DNA of 64,000 nt from NORP240 sp038134485 (GCA_038134485.1 JAYPVG010000006.1:1-64000), one strand, 5' to 3'; positions 1 through 11,891 are shown, counted from the stretch's first letter. Numbers and translations are program-made. The notes: generated by a model not told the origin, from the sequence alone.

Positions 1-46
1 CAATTATAGTTGACTGCCATAAATGACCGCACTGGAGACTCTCTCG

Positions 47-1966
47 ATGGCCAGACTACCCGTAATTGTTGGTTTTGGCGGCATCAATCCGGCCGGTCGC
101 AGCTCCCTGCACCACGGCTACCGGCGTCTGGTCATTGACAGGCTGTCCCGCGAGGAAAGCAGCTCCACCCGGCTTGGTCTGGCTACGCTGATGGGCCTCC
201 TAAAGCAAGGTCACGATGGCTGGCAGGATAGTGATGGAAACACTGTTGAACCGGGGGCCTATCTTGACGCGATCAATGACAGGATTCTAGCAGGAACTCT
301 GATACGAAAGCTGGAAAACAACCTTTTCGATCCGCAACAGATTCCCTTCAATAAACGCGTCGCACTATCCGGAGTAAATAACCAGCCGCTTGAATTTTTT
401 GTTAGCAGGAAACAGCTTCCCGATCCACTCCCCTCTGGCTGGACGATTACCAGGCAATCCGCTAGCGATGACAAAATCCATGTTCTGGTCAATGACAATC
501 TGGATGTATTTCTCAATTGCCATCGAGACTCCGAAGTCAATAGCGCCGGTCAGCTGCCCAGCGGATTTGATCCCGGAGATTACTATCCTTCCCGGAATCA
601 TCCACGGACATTGCAGCTAACGGTATTTGGCGCATCTGATGCTATCAACTCTCTCGGTATCGATTGGCAATCCATTCGCGACACGGTTCCTGCCGACCAG
701 ATTGCCGTTTACGCCGCAAGCTGTTTCGGACAGATGGACTTCAACGGCTATGGAGGGTTATTCCAGTCTCGTCTACTGGGTAAAAAACCGACATCCAAAC
801 AATTGCCGCTCGGTCTGGCGCAAATGCCAGCGGATTTCATCAATGCCTATGTCATGGGCAACCTCGGCGGAAATGGGCCTAGTGTGGCAGCGTGTGCAAC
901 CTTTCTCTATAACCTGCGTCAGGGCATCAGGGACATCCAGTCGGGTACTCATCGGGTTGTAATTGTTGGCACCAGTGAAGCACCTCTTGCTCCCGAATTA
1001 TTCGATGGTTTCGTCAGCATGGGGGCTCTTGCCAGCGACGCTAAATTGAGGGAGCTGGACGGCCTTTCGGAAAGCGAACCTCCAGCGCATACGAGGGCTT
1101 GCCGGCCCTTTGGTGACAATGCAGGCTTTACCATGGCCGAATCCGCCCAGTATGTGGTGCTGTTTGACGATGAACTGGCGCTGCAGTTGGGAGCCAGCAT
1201 TCATGGTGCCGTCAATGAAGTCTTCGTAAGTGCGGATGGCTATAAAAAATCAATAGCTGGTCCTGGAGTAGGCAACTACCTGACCATGGCCAAGGCAATG
1301 GCAGCAACCGCCAATATTATTGGCGACAAGGACATAGGGCACAGAACCTTCGTTCAGGCTCACGGAACAGGAACTCCGCAGAATCGGACTTCGGAATCAC
1401 ATATTATCAGCCAGGTCGCCCAGGCTTATGGCATCAATGGCTGGCCTGTCACTGCCATCAAAGCCTATTTGGGACATACCATTGCCACAGCGGCGGGGGA
1501 CCAGCTGGTGACCAGTCTGGGAGTCTGGCAGCGCGGCATAATTCCTGGAATCACTACCATTGAAAATCTGGCTGAGGATGTTTACACCGAAGGACTGGAC
1601 ATATTATTGCAACATCGGGAAGTGGAACCCGACGCCATGGAAGCCGTCATTATCAATGCCAAGGGGTTTGGGGGAAATAACGCCACCGCTTCGGTGCTTT
1701 CACCGAAATGTGCCCACACCATGTTAACCAGAAAGCACGGAAAGCAGGCCATGGCGGAGTATCTGCAACGCCACGAAAAAACTCTGGAGAAGATTTACGC
1801 ATACGATGAAAAGGCCTGTGCAGGGCACTACGATGCGATCTACCAGTTTGGAGAAAATGTACTCGAGCAAAATGATGTCGATATATCCAGACAAAATACT
1901 AAAATCACCGGCTTACAGCAGAGCATAAGTCTGGAAGTTGCCAACAACTACCCCGACTTCTGCTGA
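47..1966 (+). CDS. fabY: Beta-ketoacyl-ACP synthase, FabY type
   Basis: Condensing enzyme of the long (about 630 aa) FabY type, which in Pseudomonas starts fatty acid synthesis by joining acetyl-CoA and malonyl-ACP. The thiolase-fold signature is clear: the catalytic Cys lies in GPSVAACATF (codon at 893-895), and the two His sit in VQAHGTGTP and IKAYLGHTIA. I chose the ATG at 47 rather than 23 because GGAG lies 9 nt upstream and the protein then begins MARLPVIVGFGG, like Pseudomonas FabY. It is a single gene, convergent with the fumarase gene. Family assignment is firm; the substrate is inferred from the family. Confidence 0.88.
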   Translation: MARLPVIVGFGGINPAGRSSLHHGYRRLVIDRLSREESSSTRLGLATLMGLLKQGHDGWQDSDGNTVEPGAYLDAINDRILAGTLIRKLENNLFDPQQIPFNKRVALSGVNNQPLEFFVSRKQLPDPLPSGWTITRQSASDDKIHVLVNDNLDVFLNCHRDSEVNSAGQLPSGFDPGDYYPSRNHPRTLQLTVFGASDAINSLGIDWQSIRDTVPADQIAVYAASCFGQMDFNGYGGLFQSRLLGKKPTSKQLPLGLAQMPADFINAYVMGNLGGNGPSVAACATFLYNLRQGIRDIQSGTHRVVIVGTSEAPLAPELFDGFVSMGALASDAKLRELDGLSESEPPAHTRACRPFGDNAGFTMAESAQYVVLFDDELALQLGASIHGAVNEVFVSADGYKKSIAGPGVGNYLTMAKAMAATANIIGDKDIGHRTFVQAHGTGTPQNRTSESHIISQVAQAYGINGWPVTAIKAYLGHTIATAAGDQLVTSLGVWQRGIIPGITTIENLAEDVYTEGLDILLQHREVEPDAMEAVIINAKGFGGNNATASVLSPKCAHTMLTRKHGKQAMAEYLQRHEKTLEKIYAYDEKACAGHYDAIYQFGENVLEQNDVDISRQNTKITGLQQSISLEVANNYPDFC

Positions 1967-1995
1967 ACGGTAAAGAACGATACGGCCGGCGCCAG

Positions 1996-3519
1996 TTAAC
2001 GAACTTCAATTTTCCGGTCTTCGATATTTTTTTTCCATTGGGCAGGTCCGGTTTGATGCACGGATGTTCCATTGACATCAACCGCGACAGTCACAGGCAT
2101 ATCCTCCACTTCGAATTCATGAATCGCCTCCATGCCCAAATCTTCAAAGGCCACAATCCGAGCCTTGCGAATGGCTTTAGACACCAGGTATGCCGCGCCT
2201 CCAACTGCCATGAGGTAAACCGCCTTATGCTTTCTAATAGCCTCTATCGCAGTAGGGCCTCGTTCAGCCTTACCTATCATCCCCATGAGACCGGTCGCCT
2301 GTAGCAACGGTTCGGTAAACTTATCCATGCGGGTTGCCGTGGTTGGTCCAGCAGGACCGATTACTTCGTCCCGTACCGGGTCAACCGGCCCAACGTAGTA
2401 AATAAACCGATCCTTTAGATCAACGCCGTCAGGCAGCGGGCTGCCATTCTTTAGCAGCTCCAGAATCCTTTTGTGAGCAGCATCCCGTCCTGTCAACATT
2501 TTGCCCGACAATAAAAGTGTGTCACCTGGCTCCCAATTGGCAATCTCCTCGCGAGTGACTGTATTCAGATCAACCCGCCTCGCCCTTGGTCCTGCGTCCC
2601 AGGTTATTTCAGGCCAATCAGACAAACCGGGTGGTTGCAATTCCACCGGACCCTCGCCCGTGAGAGTAAAGTGAGCATGTCGCGTAGCGGCGCAATTGGG
2701 TATCATCGCTACAGGTAGTGAAGCAGCATGGGTCGGATAATCCAGAATCTTGACATCCAGCACTGTGGTCAAACCACCCAGTCCCTGAGCACCAATTCCA
2801 AGAGAATTGGCAGAATCCATTATTTCCAGCCGCAGTTCCTCTACCCGACTTTTCGGGCCGCGCGCTCGTAACTCGTGTATGTCGATCGGATCCATCAGGG
2901 ACTCTTTGGCCAGTAAAGCCGCCTTCTCTGCTGTGCCGCCAATGCCGATGCCCAACATGCCCGGGGGGCACCAGCCGGCCCCCATGGTGGGTAATATGCC
3001 TTTCACCCATTCCACAATACTGTCGCTCGGGTTAAGCATCACCAATTTGGCTTTATTTTCCGATCCGCCTCCCTTGGCAGCCAGTTTAACTTCAACGCTA
3101 TCGCCCGGAACCAACTCCATATGGATAACCGCAGGTGTGTTGTCCCGAGTGTTCTTCCGCGCGCCCGCAGGATCCTGCAGAATCGATGCCCGCAGTACAT
3201 TGTCAGGATTCAGGTAAGCTCGCCTGACACCCTCATTAACCATTTCGCTGACACTCATTCGCGCATTCCAGCGGACGTTCATCCCTATTTTCAGGAATAC
3301 CGTCACAATCCCGGTATCCTGGCAAATAGGCCGTTTTCCTTCGGCACACATGCGCGAGTTGATCAATATTTGCGCCATGGCATCCCTGGCCGCAGGCGAT
3401 TCTTCTTTCAGGTAGGCTTCATGTACCGCCTTGATGAAATCGAGCGGATGATAGTACGAGATGTATTGAAGGGCATCTGCAACACTCTGCACCAGATCTT
3501 CCTGCCTAATAACAGTCAT
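1996..3519 (-). CDS. fumA: Class I fumarate hydratase (iron-sulfur)
   Basis: Reversibly hydrates fumarate to L-malate in the TCA cycle. The 507-aa protein has the N-terminal fumarase I domain, with CAEGKRPICQDTG early on, and the C-terminal beta domain, with the segment VGPVDPVRDEVIGPAGPTT. The family uses an oxygen-sensitive 4Fe-4S cluster held by three Cys; candidate Cys are in the N-terminal half, including the one in ICQDTG. It is full length and monocistronic, ending 30 nt from the convergent fabY stop. Which class I paralogue name (fumA or fumB) applies cannot be told from sequence alone. Confidence 0.93.
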   Translation of the reverse strand: MTVIRQEDLVQSVADALQYISYYHPLDFIKAVHEAYLKEESPAARDAMAQILINSRMCAEGKRPICQDTGIVTVFLKIGMNVRWNARMSVSEMVNEGVRRAYLNPDNVLRASILQDPAGARKNTRDNTPAVIHMELVPGDSVEVKLAAKGGGSENKAKLVMLNPSDSIVEWVKGILPTMGAGWCPPGMLGIGIGGTAEKAALLAKESLMDPIDIHELRARGPKSRVEELRLEIMDSANSLGIGAQGLGGLTTVLDVKILDYPTHAASLPVAMIPNCAATRHAHFTLTGEGPVELQPPGLSDWPEITWDAGPRARRVDLNTVTREEIANWEPGDTLLLSGKMLTGRDAAHKRILELLKNGSPLPDGVDLKDRFIYYVGPVDPVRDEVIGPAGPTTATRMDKFTEPLLQATGLMGMIGKAERGPTAIEAIRKHKAVYLMAVGGAAYLVSKAIRKARIVAFEDLGMEAIHEFEVEDMPVTVAVDVNGTSVHQTGPAQWKKNIEDRKIEVR

Positions 3520-3733
3520 AATCGATTCCTTGGGAAAATTTTTAACAGGCCTGATTGGGATTTTAGCATGGTTACCAGTCTTCCCTTATTCTCATGGTAA
3601 TCATAGAGCACTCAATAATGTCCATTAGCGTTGAGCAAATTCCATAGCCTCTTCCTTAATCAGCAAGCTATACTACCCGGTGCCTGAACCAATATTCCTT
3701 CATGAAAACAACAAGCTAGTCAGGTAGAAGTCC

Positions 3734-5146
3734 GTGTCCGGAAAAATATCGCAACTCCTCAACTTCAGGGAAGGGGAATTCCCTCTGGCCGCATTGTCGG
3801 CAGTGTTCATGTTTTGCGTCCTGTGCGGCTATTTCTTTTTGCGCCCGGTGCGAGAAGCGATGGGTGTATCCCGGGGCATGGACGATCTAAGATGGTTATT
3901 CGTAGGCACGTCTTTGGCCTCTCTCGTGCTTGTGTTGCTATTTGGGGGCGTAGTCAGTCGATTCGACCGCCGCCGATTTATACCTGTCGGCTACCTTTTC
4001 GTTATCATCTGCTTGATGGGATTCTCGGCATTACTCATTATCGATGCCAGAGCCGGTGGTGGTCTTATCGGCACAGATTCAAGTACAACGTTAGCGACTC
4101 TGGTCGGTTACTCTTTCTATATTTGGCTAAGCGTCATTAATCTTTTTGTGAACGCGCTGTTCTGGGCATTCATGGTAGATATTTTCAATGTTGACCAGGG
4201 CAAACGAATGTTTGCCTTTATCGGTATAGGAGGCACGCTGGGCGCTCTGGCGGGCGGTAGCGCGACAAACCTTATCAGTTCCCTGACAGAGTCCGTTTAT
4301 TTACCTCCAGCACTGATGTTAATTGGCGCCTCGTTTTTCGGCGTCGCGATCCTGGTAATGCTGCGCCTGGATCGCCTGGCATTGTCATCTGAACACTCAC
4401 AATTGACTTTATCCTCTTCCGGACCCGCAGAGTCACATAGTTCTCAAAAACCTGGTCTCATTGGAGGCACGTACTGGGATGGTATCACCGCTATCGTGAG
4501 ATCCCCTTATTTACTTGGAATTGCGACTTATATCGTCCTTATGGCTATAGCCAATACTTTCGTCTATTTCACGCAGGCCAGCATCATCCTGGAAAACACG
4601 GATACGTTCAGTCAGCGAGTGGGGAGTTTTGCTTTCTTTGATATGTTGACGCAGTTCGTGACCCTGTTGACGCAGATTTTTATTACTACTCGAATTATCA
4701 AACGACTTGGCATTGGACTGACACTCACAATTATGCCGCTGATAACGCTTGCAGGCTTCGCAATTCTCGCGATCTGGCCTCTGTACGGAATCATGGCTAT
4801 CTTTGCCGCCCTCCACAGAGCAGCCCGATATGCAATCTCACGCCCGGCGCGGGAAACCCTCTTCAGCGTTGTTCCTCCGGCCGAGAAATATAAAGCAAAA
4901 CCATTAATTGATGTCTTTTTGTATCGCGGCGGCGACGTCGCCGGGGCGTCAATTGAGGGAGCTCTAAGGGCAGCGGGTATGGGCATTTCAGGGGTGGCTG
5001 GTGCCGTAGTTCCTCTGGCTGCCATCTGGGCTGTACTCTGCATTGCCCTCGGTAGAGCACAAAATCAGCGCGATCCGGTGATACCGGTCGCAGAAACCGC
5101 CGAAACTGAGCCTCGTTCAACAATCCGACAAAATACTGGCGACTAG
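3734..5146 (+). CDS. MFS-like / NTP-NDP exchanger-like membrane transporter
   Basis: A 470-aa polytopic inner-membrane protein with about 12 hydrophobic segments, starting at GTG. The segment FFLRPVREAMGV near residue 35 is typical of a major-facilitator-like group related to ATP:ADP translocases. The loop FDRRRF follows the second helix pair, and a hydrophilic linker near residues 215-240 separates the two halves. The substrate is unknown. The gene stands alone, with 214 nt upstream and no operon partner. Membrane transport is well supported; nucleotide transport is only a remote family suggestion. Confidence 0.75.
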   Translation: MSGKISQLLNFREGEFPLAALSAVFMFCVLCGYFFLRPVREAMGVSRGMDDLRWLFVGTSLASLVLVLLFGGVVSRFDRRRFIPVGYLFVIICLMGFSALLIIDARAGGGLIGTDSSTTLATLVGYSFYIWLSVINLFVNALFWAFMVDIFNVDQGKRMFAFIGIGGTLGALAGGSATNLISSLTESVYLPPALMLIGASFFGVAILVMLRLDRLALSSEHSQLTLSSSGPAESHSSQKPGLIGGTYWDGITAIVRSPYLLGIATYIVLMAIANTFVYFTQASIILENTDTFSQRVGSFAFFDMLTQFVTLLTQIFITTRIIKRLGIGLTLTIMPLITLAGFAILAIWPLYGIMAIFAALHRAARYAISRPARETLFSVVPPAEKYKAKPLIDVFLYRGGDVAGASIEGALRAAGMGISGVAGAVVPLAAIWAVLCIALGRAQNQRDPVIPVAETAETEPRSTIRQNTGD

Positions 5147-5324
5147 CAAGCAGTGAAAGTTATTAGCTACCCCACTGATTCAGATCAACCGATGGCCTGA
5201 GTTCACATCTTCACCAGAGCGTGTTGTCCTCATCTCCGGTTACCCTTGCCTCTGCAAGAATTTTTGGGTTCAATGGTGCTCAACCTTACAGCCCCATTTC
5301 ATGGCATAAATCCGAGCATCCACA

Positions 5325-6089
5325 ATGAACTCTTCGAGCGACCCAAACATTGAGTACGCCACCTTGGGCGCACTATTCATAATCAAGATCAATCGACCTG
5401 AAAAGAAAAATGCCCTCACGCCCAGCATGTATCAGGCGCTGGGTGACGGATTAAGGGCGGCTGATGCTGACGACTCCGTCAATGTGATTATGATTCGCGG
5501 AACCGAAGACTGTTTTACCAGCGGCAACGACGTCGCAGGGTTCGTGACTGGCACAGAGGAGAGCGGAGACCGCCCTTCCCTGGTTTTTATGAGAGCCATT
5601 AGCCAGACTCGGAAACCTGTAGTTGCTGCGATCAGTGGAATGGCGATAGGCATTGGCACCACCATGTTATTGCATTGCGACCTGGTCTATGCGTCTGAAC
5701 AGTGTTTTCTCCAGCTACCATTCTCTCGCCTCGGAGTCTGTCCTGAACTAGGTTCCAGCCTTCTGCTACCCTACTTCATGGGCCACCAGCGAGCCTCGGA
5801 ATTATTGATGCTGGGGAGTAGATTCAGCGCGGACACCGCCCGGGAATACGGGCTTGTAAATGCCGTTCTGCCTCAGGACCAATACCTGACTTTCGCCACA
5901 GAAAAAGCCACGGAATTGGCGAACCTGCCAAACGGGGCACTACAGGTAACCAAACGCCTGATGAAAAGAGGCTTTGAAAATGTTTTACCTGGCACTATTG
6001 AACTGGAAATGCAAGAATTTGGAAAGCTGGTAAAAACCCCGGAGGCCCAGGCCATCGTTCAGGCATTCTTTAACCGCAAAAGGGGCTAG
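5325..6089 (+). CDS. Enoyl-CoA hydratase/isomerase family protein
   Basis: A 254-aa crotonase-fold enzyme acting on acyl-CoA thioesters. The oxyanion-hole region is KPVVAAISGMAIGIGTTMLLHCDL (written here only as a guide to the family pattern). The segment CPELGSSLLLP carries a glutamate at the position where the hydratase and delta3-delta2 isomerase groups keep theirs. It covers the whole domain and is monocistronic. The name of the pathway (beta-oxidation or another acyl-CoA route) cannot be decided from the sequence. It is convergent with the J-domain gene, 10 nt away. Confidence 0.85.
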   Translation: MNSSSDPNIEYATLGALFIIKINRPEKKNALTPSMYQALGDGLRAADADDSVNVIMIRGTEDCFTSGNDVAGFVTGTEESGDRPSLVFMRAISQTRKPVVAAISGMAIGIGTTMLLHCDLVYASEQCFLQLPFSRLGVCPELGSSLLLPYFMGHQRASELLMLGSRFSADTAREYGLVNAVLPQDQYLTFATEKATELANLPNGALQVTKRLMKRGFENVLPGTIELEMQEFGKLVKTPEAQAIVQAFFNRKRG

Positions 6090-6099
6090 CCGCTTGCGT

Positions 6100-6852
6100 T
6101 TAGAGATAGTCGACCAGATAGTCCCGCGCCGCGTTGATTTTTTTAGCAAGGTATTCGGTCCCGCCCCGGTCGGGATGCATTTTTTGCATTAACTTTCGAT
6201 GCGCCTTGACCACCTCGTCCCTGGTCACGCCTTCAGTCAGGCCCAAAACCTCCAATGCAAGCTGATAACTCATCGCAGGCTCTTCAGCGGATCCTGCCGG
6301 CCCTTCCTGCCAGGTATTATTGTCGCGCCATCCAGCGTGCATTCTGTCCAGGTATGCTTCCAGCACCTGCATAGAATCCTGATCGATCCTGCACTCAACT
6401 CCAAACTGCAATATCTCTTGCAGATTCATGCCAGAAAGCTTTCTGCCAGCAAAGTGGCCCTTGATCACCTCACCATCCATGTCTCCGGTGCTGTGCGCAA
6501 GCACCATCTCCACAAATTCGGTCCTTATCGTCGACTTTTGATTCACACTAGCATGGCTGCGTCTGCCTCGAAATGGACTGCTGTTTTTAAGCATCTGCCA
6601 CATAGGCAACAAGCGCAGCAATGTCGGCAACAAACGCAAAAGGAAGGTCAACCCGACACCGATAGGTGCAAGAATAAATTGTACCGGCAAACGCCCCATA
6701 GCGATGAGGGTGACGATCGCGGTCAGCCCCATACTAAAAATCAGCAGCCAACGACTCTGGTTTCTGTTGAGAGAATACCGTCGTGCTACCGCACTCATCC
6801 CCCACCAGACCAATATCACGGCAGCAAGTAATACAAAGAATCTAAAAATCAT
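6100..6852 (-). CDS. Membrane-anchored J-domain protein
   Basis: A 250-aa protein with a hydrophobic N-terminus (residues 1-18 and about 36-85) and a C-terminal J domain ending at the last residue. The HPD motif that activates Hsp70 ATPases is at residues 226-228 (MHPDRGG). The middle region (about 115-180) resembles the TerB-like or DjlA-like linker found in proteobacterial DnaJ-domain proteins. It would present DnaK to a membrane client; the client is unknown. It lies 21 nt downstream of the VWA gene, so the two are probably one transcript. Confidence 0.82.
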   Translation of the reverse strand: MIFRFFVLLAAVILVWWGMSAVARRYSLNRNQSRWLLIFSMGLTAIVTLIAMGRLPVQFILAPIGVGLTFLLRLLPTLLRLLPMWQMLKNSSPFRGRRSHASVNQKSTIRTEFVEMVLAHSTGDMDGEVIKGHFAGRKLSGMNLQEILQFGVECRIDQDSMQVLEAYLDRMHAGWRDNNTWQEGPAGSAEEPAMSYQLALEVLGLTEGVTRDEVVKAHRKLMQKMHPDRGGTEYLAKKINAARDYLVDYL

Positions 6853-6873
6853 AGATGCCCGATCCCGAGGCGC

Positions 6874-7617
6874 CTATTTAAGTTGTTGTCCCAGCAGTTT
6901 GACCGAATCATGTGCTTTTTTGCTAAAGTCCGCCAGCGCCTGAGTACCCCCGGCCGCATAGACTGCCACTGCCTTTAGGAGATCCTTGAGTTGATCAGCG
7001 CTGGCACTGTCGAATTGACAATACGCGCCACCCGACAGGCGCGCCATCTCCACAAATGCCTGTCGCGCCACGGGATCCTGCCGCTCCTGAAATATAAACA
7101 GGGGGACGTTTAAGATCCCGAGGTTACCGGCGAGCTGGCATAATATATCGACATTTTCTTCCATCGCATCGCCGATAAAAATGATGCCGCGCAGTTTTTG
7201 CTGACTGTTCTGCTCAATGGCATGCCGTAACAATCTGCTTATCTGGGTCATACCAGCCTGACACTGCAATCCGGACATTTGCTGCAATAGTTTATCGGGA
7301 TTCGCATGCCATTCGCTATTGTAAAACTCGCCGGTGCCTCGAAAGTAACACAGCTGAACCCGAAGACCGCCTAGACCCTGGGCACTTATAAACATCTCCG
7401 CCTGAAGGCTAGTAGCTTGGTCCCAGGTATATTGACGACTGGCAGTAGCGTCCAGAGCAAACATCAAGTGCGCCTCCTGACCCGTAACAGTCGGCACTCT
7501 GGGCATTGATTCCACTTTATTCAGAAAAGCGCGAATATCGTTTGATACAGCATTAGCAGGGTCGCCCTGACTCGAGCGTGTCAACGCTTTGCTGACTTTT
7601 TTAAACATTTCTTTCAT
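6874..7617 (-). CDS. VWA-domain protein
   Basis: A 247-aa soluble protein with a von Willebrand A fold. The metal site begins with D56 in MFALDATAS, a DxTxS form of the MIDAS pattern, and a second acidic strand lies in GIIFIGDAMEENVD. There is no signal peptide or membrane helix. The C-terminal part gives ARLSGGAYCQFD, as in many VWA proteins of proteobacteria. It is the first gene of a pair with the J-domain protein. I do not recognise a specific role; a scaffold or chaperone-linked function is a guess from the neighbour. Confidence 0.8.
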   Translation of the reverse strand: MKEMFKKVSKALTRSSQGDPANAVSNDIRAFLNKVESMPRVPTVTGQEAHLMFALDATASRQYTWDQATSLQAEMFISAQGLGGLRVQLCYFRGTGEFYNSEWHANPDKLLQQMSGLQCQAGMTQISRLLRHAIEQNSQQKLRGIIFIGDAMEENVDILCQLAGNLGILNVPLFIFQERQDPVARQAFVEMARLSGGAYCQFDSASADQLKDLLKAVAVYAAGGTQALADFSKKAHDSVKLLGQQLK

Positions 7618-7945
<328 letters not shown>

Positions 7946-8752
7946 TTACAGTCCCGCTGGGGTAGCCTGACGCTGAATTGCTTCGATATTTTCCTGCAAT
8001 CTAAACAAGGTCTCATTGATCTGCAATCTGTGGGCGTTCACAGACTCCATGGACCCTTCCAGATACTCCAGACGCCCGATTACCCCCAGCAGATTGCTGT
8101 CTCCACTGTTAAGAGCCGTTTGTACCGATTGCAGTTCTGTGCGCAGCGAGCCAAGATTAGTCAGTGCTTCATCCATGTTGGCCAATTGCTGTGTCAACTG
8201 ATCCATTTCTCCGACCAGAGCATTCAGCCGGGTGCTGCCAGCACCAATCTGGGTATTGGCGCCATCAATTTGTTGTGCCAGATTCGAAGCCACCTCGTCC
8301 TGCCCTTCGTTCGCCAATTCCAGGCGGGAGAGTTCCCCGCGAATATCCTGGGCCTCGGTTCGCAAGTTATTGCGCGCTGCCCATAGCTTGTCTATTTCGG
8401 AAAAGTGAAAATCCAGCGTCTCCTGAATATTAACCACGCTGTCCTCATTTTCTGCGCCAACGAGGGACAATCGTCTTTCGAGGTCGGCAATGCGCAAATC
8501 GGCCTGTCGCAATTCATCCTGATACTGATCATAAAAATTGTAAGCCGCTGCACCTGCACCCAGCATCGCCAGAGTCAACACAACCAGCGCTATACGCACT
8601 GGCCAGGTGCTGACCGTCTGCCGGGCCAAAGTTGGCCTGACAATCTCCTGACTTTGTCCGCGCCGCGCCTGCTGATGTGTCGCGACATCATCGCGAGTCG
8701 GGACGATAGGAGGAATGTCTGTCAATTCGTCTGAATCACGCATATCGCGCAT
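7946..8752 (-). CDS. Single-pass membrane protein with long coiled coil
   Basis: A 268-aa protein of unknown function. Residues 1-50 are cytosolic and polar, one transmembrane helix lies at about 52-71 (VRIALVVLTLAMLGAGAAAY), and the remaining about 190 residues are heptad-rich coiled coil exposed to the periplasm. Two coiled-coil blocks are separated by a short Gly/Ser-rich break near 168-175. The architecture suggests a spacer, tether or assembly factor. It is monocistronic, next to tRNA-Leu. I do not recognise a named family. Confidence 0.7.
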   Translation of the reverse strand: MRDMRDSDELTDIPPIVPTRDDVATHQQARRGQSQEIVRPTLARQTVSTWPVRIALVVLTLAMLGAGAAAYNFYDQYQDELRQADLRIADLERRLSLVGAENEDSVVNIQETLDFHFSEIDKLWAARNNLRTEAQDIRGELSRLELANEGQDEVASNLAQQIDGANTQIGAGSTRLNALVGEMDQLTQQLANMDEALTNLGSLRTELQSVQTALNSGDSNLLGVIGRLEYLEGSMESVNAHRLQINETLFRLQENIEAIQRQATPAGL

Positions 8753-8981
8753 TATCCTAGAATACCAATAGCCCTGTCATCACCAATCAGCCTGATAATT
8801 GTGCAGAAATCGGTCAGTTTGACACTCCTGATGCCGACCCTCAGAAAAAAGCGGTGTTCGATATTATTTCAAACCGATGTTAGTATTCCCCGGGATTTCA
8901 GAACACAAGTTTAACTTCCGCATCTAAACAACTGCTCTGATTTGCCGTTCGATCAAAACATTAAACATTAGGAGTGTGTTC

Positions 8982-9662
8982 ATGGAGCTTCAAATAGGCG
9001 CGCTTATCAGCTTTCTTTTTCGCTTCATTCATTTTTTCGCCGGTATCGTCTGGATTGGGATTCTCTATTACTTCAATTTTGTGCAAACGGAGTATTTCAA
9101 GGAAACCGATGCAGCTGCGAAATCTTCGGCTATATCGAAACTCGTTCCCAGGGCCCTGTGGTGGTTCAGATACGGGGCTTTGTTTACATTCCTGTCAGGA
9201 TTGGCGCTGGCCGGCTACCTGGGGGGCACTATCAATTTCTACATCGTGACAGGCATGCTGCTAGGCACTCTAATGTTCCTGAACGTATGGCTAATCATTT
9301 GGCCTAATCAGCGCATTGTAATTGCGTCGAACGATCAGGTCGCGGGTGGCGGCGAAGCCCTACCGGAAGCTGCGGGTGCGCTCGCAAAGGCCGGCCTCGC
9401 ATCAAGGACAAACACCCTGTTTTCCATACCCATGCTGTTTTTCATGGGGGCTTCTGCTCACCTGGCAGGGATCGGGCGTGCACCCATGTCTTCTGAAGTC
9501 GGCGTCAGCAGCCTGGCAATGATATTGTGCCTGCTCATTATCGCAGCCCTCGAAGTCAATGCCATTAAAGGTAAAACGGGACCGATCACCTCCATAGCCG
9601 GAGTCATCCATTGCGGAATCGGGCTGGCTGCCGCGCTGCTCATCATAATGGAATTTCTGTAA
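8982..9662 (+). CDS. PuuD-like (urate oxidase N-terminal family) membrane protein
   Basis: An integral membrane protein of about 226 aa with roughly seven hydrophobic helices. It starts with FLFRFIHFFAGIVWIGILYYFNFVQ, the pattern of the membrane domain of the urate hydroxylase PuuD family, with conserved His and Trp in helix 1. PuuD itself continues into a C-terminal cytochrome c domain, which is absent here. The ATG at 8982 is preferred over the upstream GTG because GGAG ends 7 nt before it. There are no purine genes nearby, so urate oxidation should not be assumed. A bidirectional terminator follows. Confidence 0.72.
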   Translation: MELQIGALISFLFRFIHFFAGIVWIGILYYFNFVQTEYFKETDAAAKSSAISKLVPRALWWFRYGALFTFLSGLALAGYLGGTINFYIVTGMLLGTLMFLNVWLIIWPNQRIVIASNDQVAGGGEALPEAAGALAKAGLASRTNTLFSIPMLFFMGASAHLAGIGRAPMSSEVGVSSLAMILCLLIIAALEVNAIKGKTGPITSIAGVIHCGIGLAAALLIIMEFL

Positions 9663-9687
9663 CCCTCGGTCTTGCACTTGCGGGATA

Positions 9688-9720
9688 AAAAAAGGCCGGG
9701 CAATCTGCCCGGCCTTTTTA
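9688..9720. terminator. Bidirectional intrinsic terminator
   Basis: A 9-bp GC-rich stem GGCCGGGCA/TGCCCGGCC with a 3-nt loop is flanked by an A run on the left and a T run on the right. It can therefore stop transcription from both the PuuD-like gene and groEL, which converge here. Confidence 0.93.
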
Positions 9721-9746
9721 TGCCTAACTGGCAATGATGCAGTGAA

Positions 9747-11384
<1,638 letters not shown>

Positions 11385-11444
11385 TTTTCTATCTTCCTGT
11401 CTAAGTAGTCGTTGAACCTGTATTCCTATTTTGAGCTCAGCTGC

Positions 11445-11735
11445 CTAGTCTTCAACTACGCCGTAGATTTCACTCTCGCTGAGAATAAGTAACTCCTCGC
11501 CATCAATTTTGACGGTATTGCTGGCATACTTCCCAAAGACCACGGTGTCACCAACGGCGACATCTACCGGGCGGAGGTCGCCGCTGTCCAGCAACTTCCC
11601 GGGGCCCACGGCCAGCACTTCTCCCTGCGCTGGCTTTTCTGTCGCACTGTCGGGCAGCACGATACCGCCAGCTGTTTTCTGTTCCTCTTCAGTACGTCGC
11701 ACTACGACGCGATCTTGCAAAGGCCTGATTTTCAT
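11445..11735 (-). CDS. groES: Co-chaperonin GroES (Hsp10)
   Basis: A 96-aa lid of the GroEL chamber. It begins MKIRPLQDRVVVRR; the mobile loop lies in EEEQKTAGGIVLPDSA, and the C-terminal part has GDTVVFGKYAS. The start ATG is preceded by TAGGAG at good spacing. It is the first gene of groESL. Confidence 0.99.
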   Translation of the reverse strand: MKIRPLQDRVVVRRTEEEQKTAGGIVLPDSATEKPAQGEVLAVGPGKLLDSGDLRPVDVAVGDTVVFGKYASNTVKIDGEELLILSESEIYGVVED

Positions 11736-11891
11736 TGGATTTATTCTCCTAAATCGAAATACCTACCAGTTATTCTCATGTTTATTCCAAACCCCGACAT
11801 TTTCGATAATCCGGCCTCAACACGAGAAAGAATCAATTGTCTCCGTGCCCATGCAATGAAATGGGCCACAGGTGTTTCCTGTGTGCCTCGT

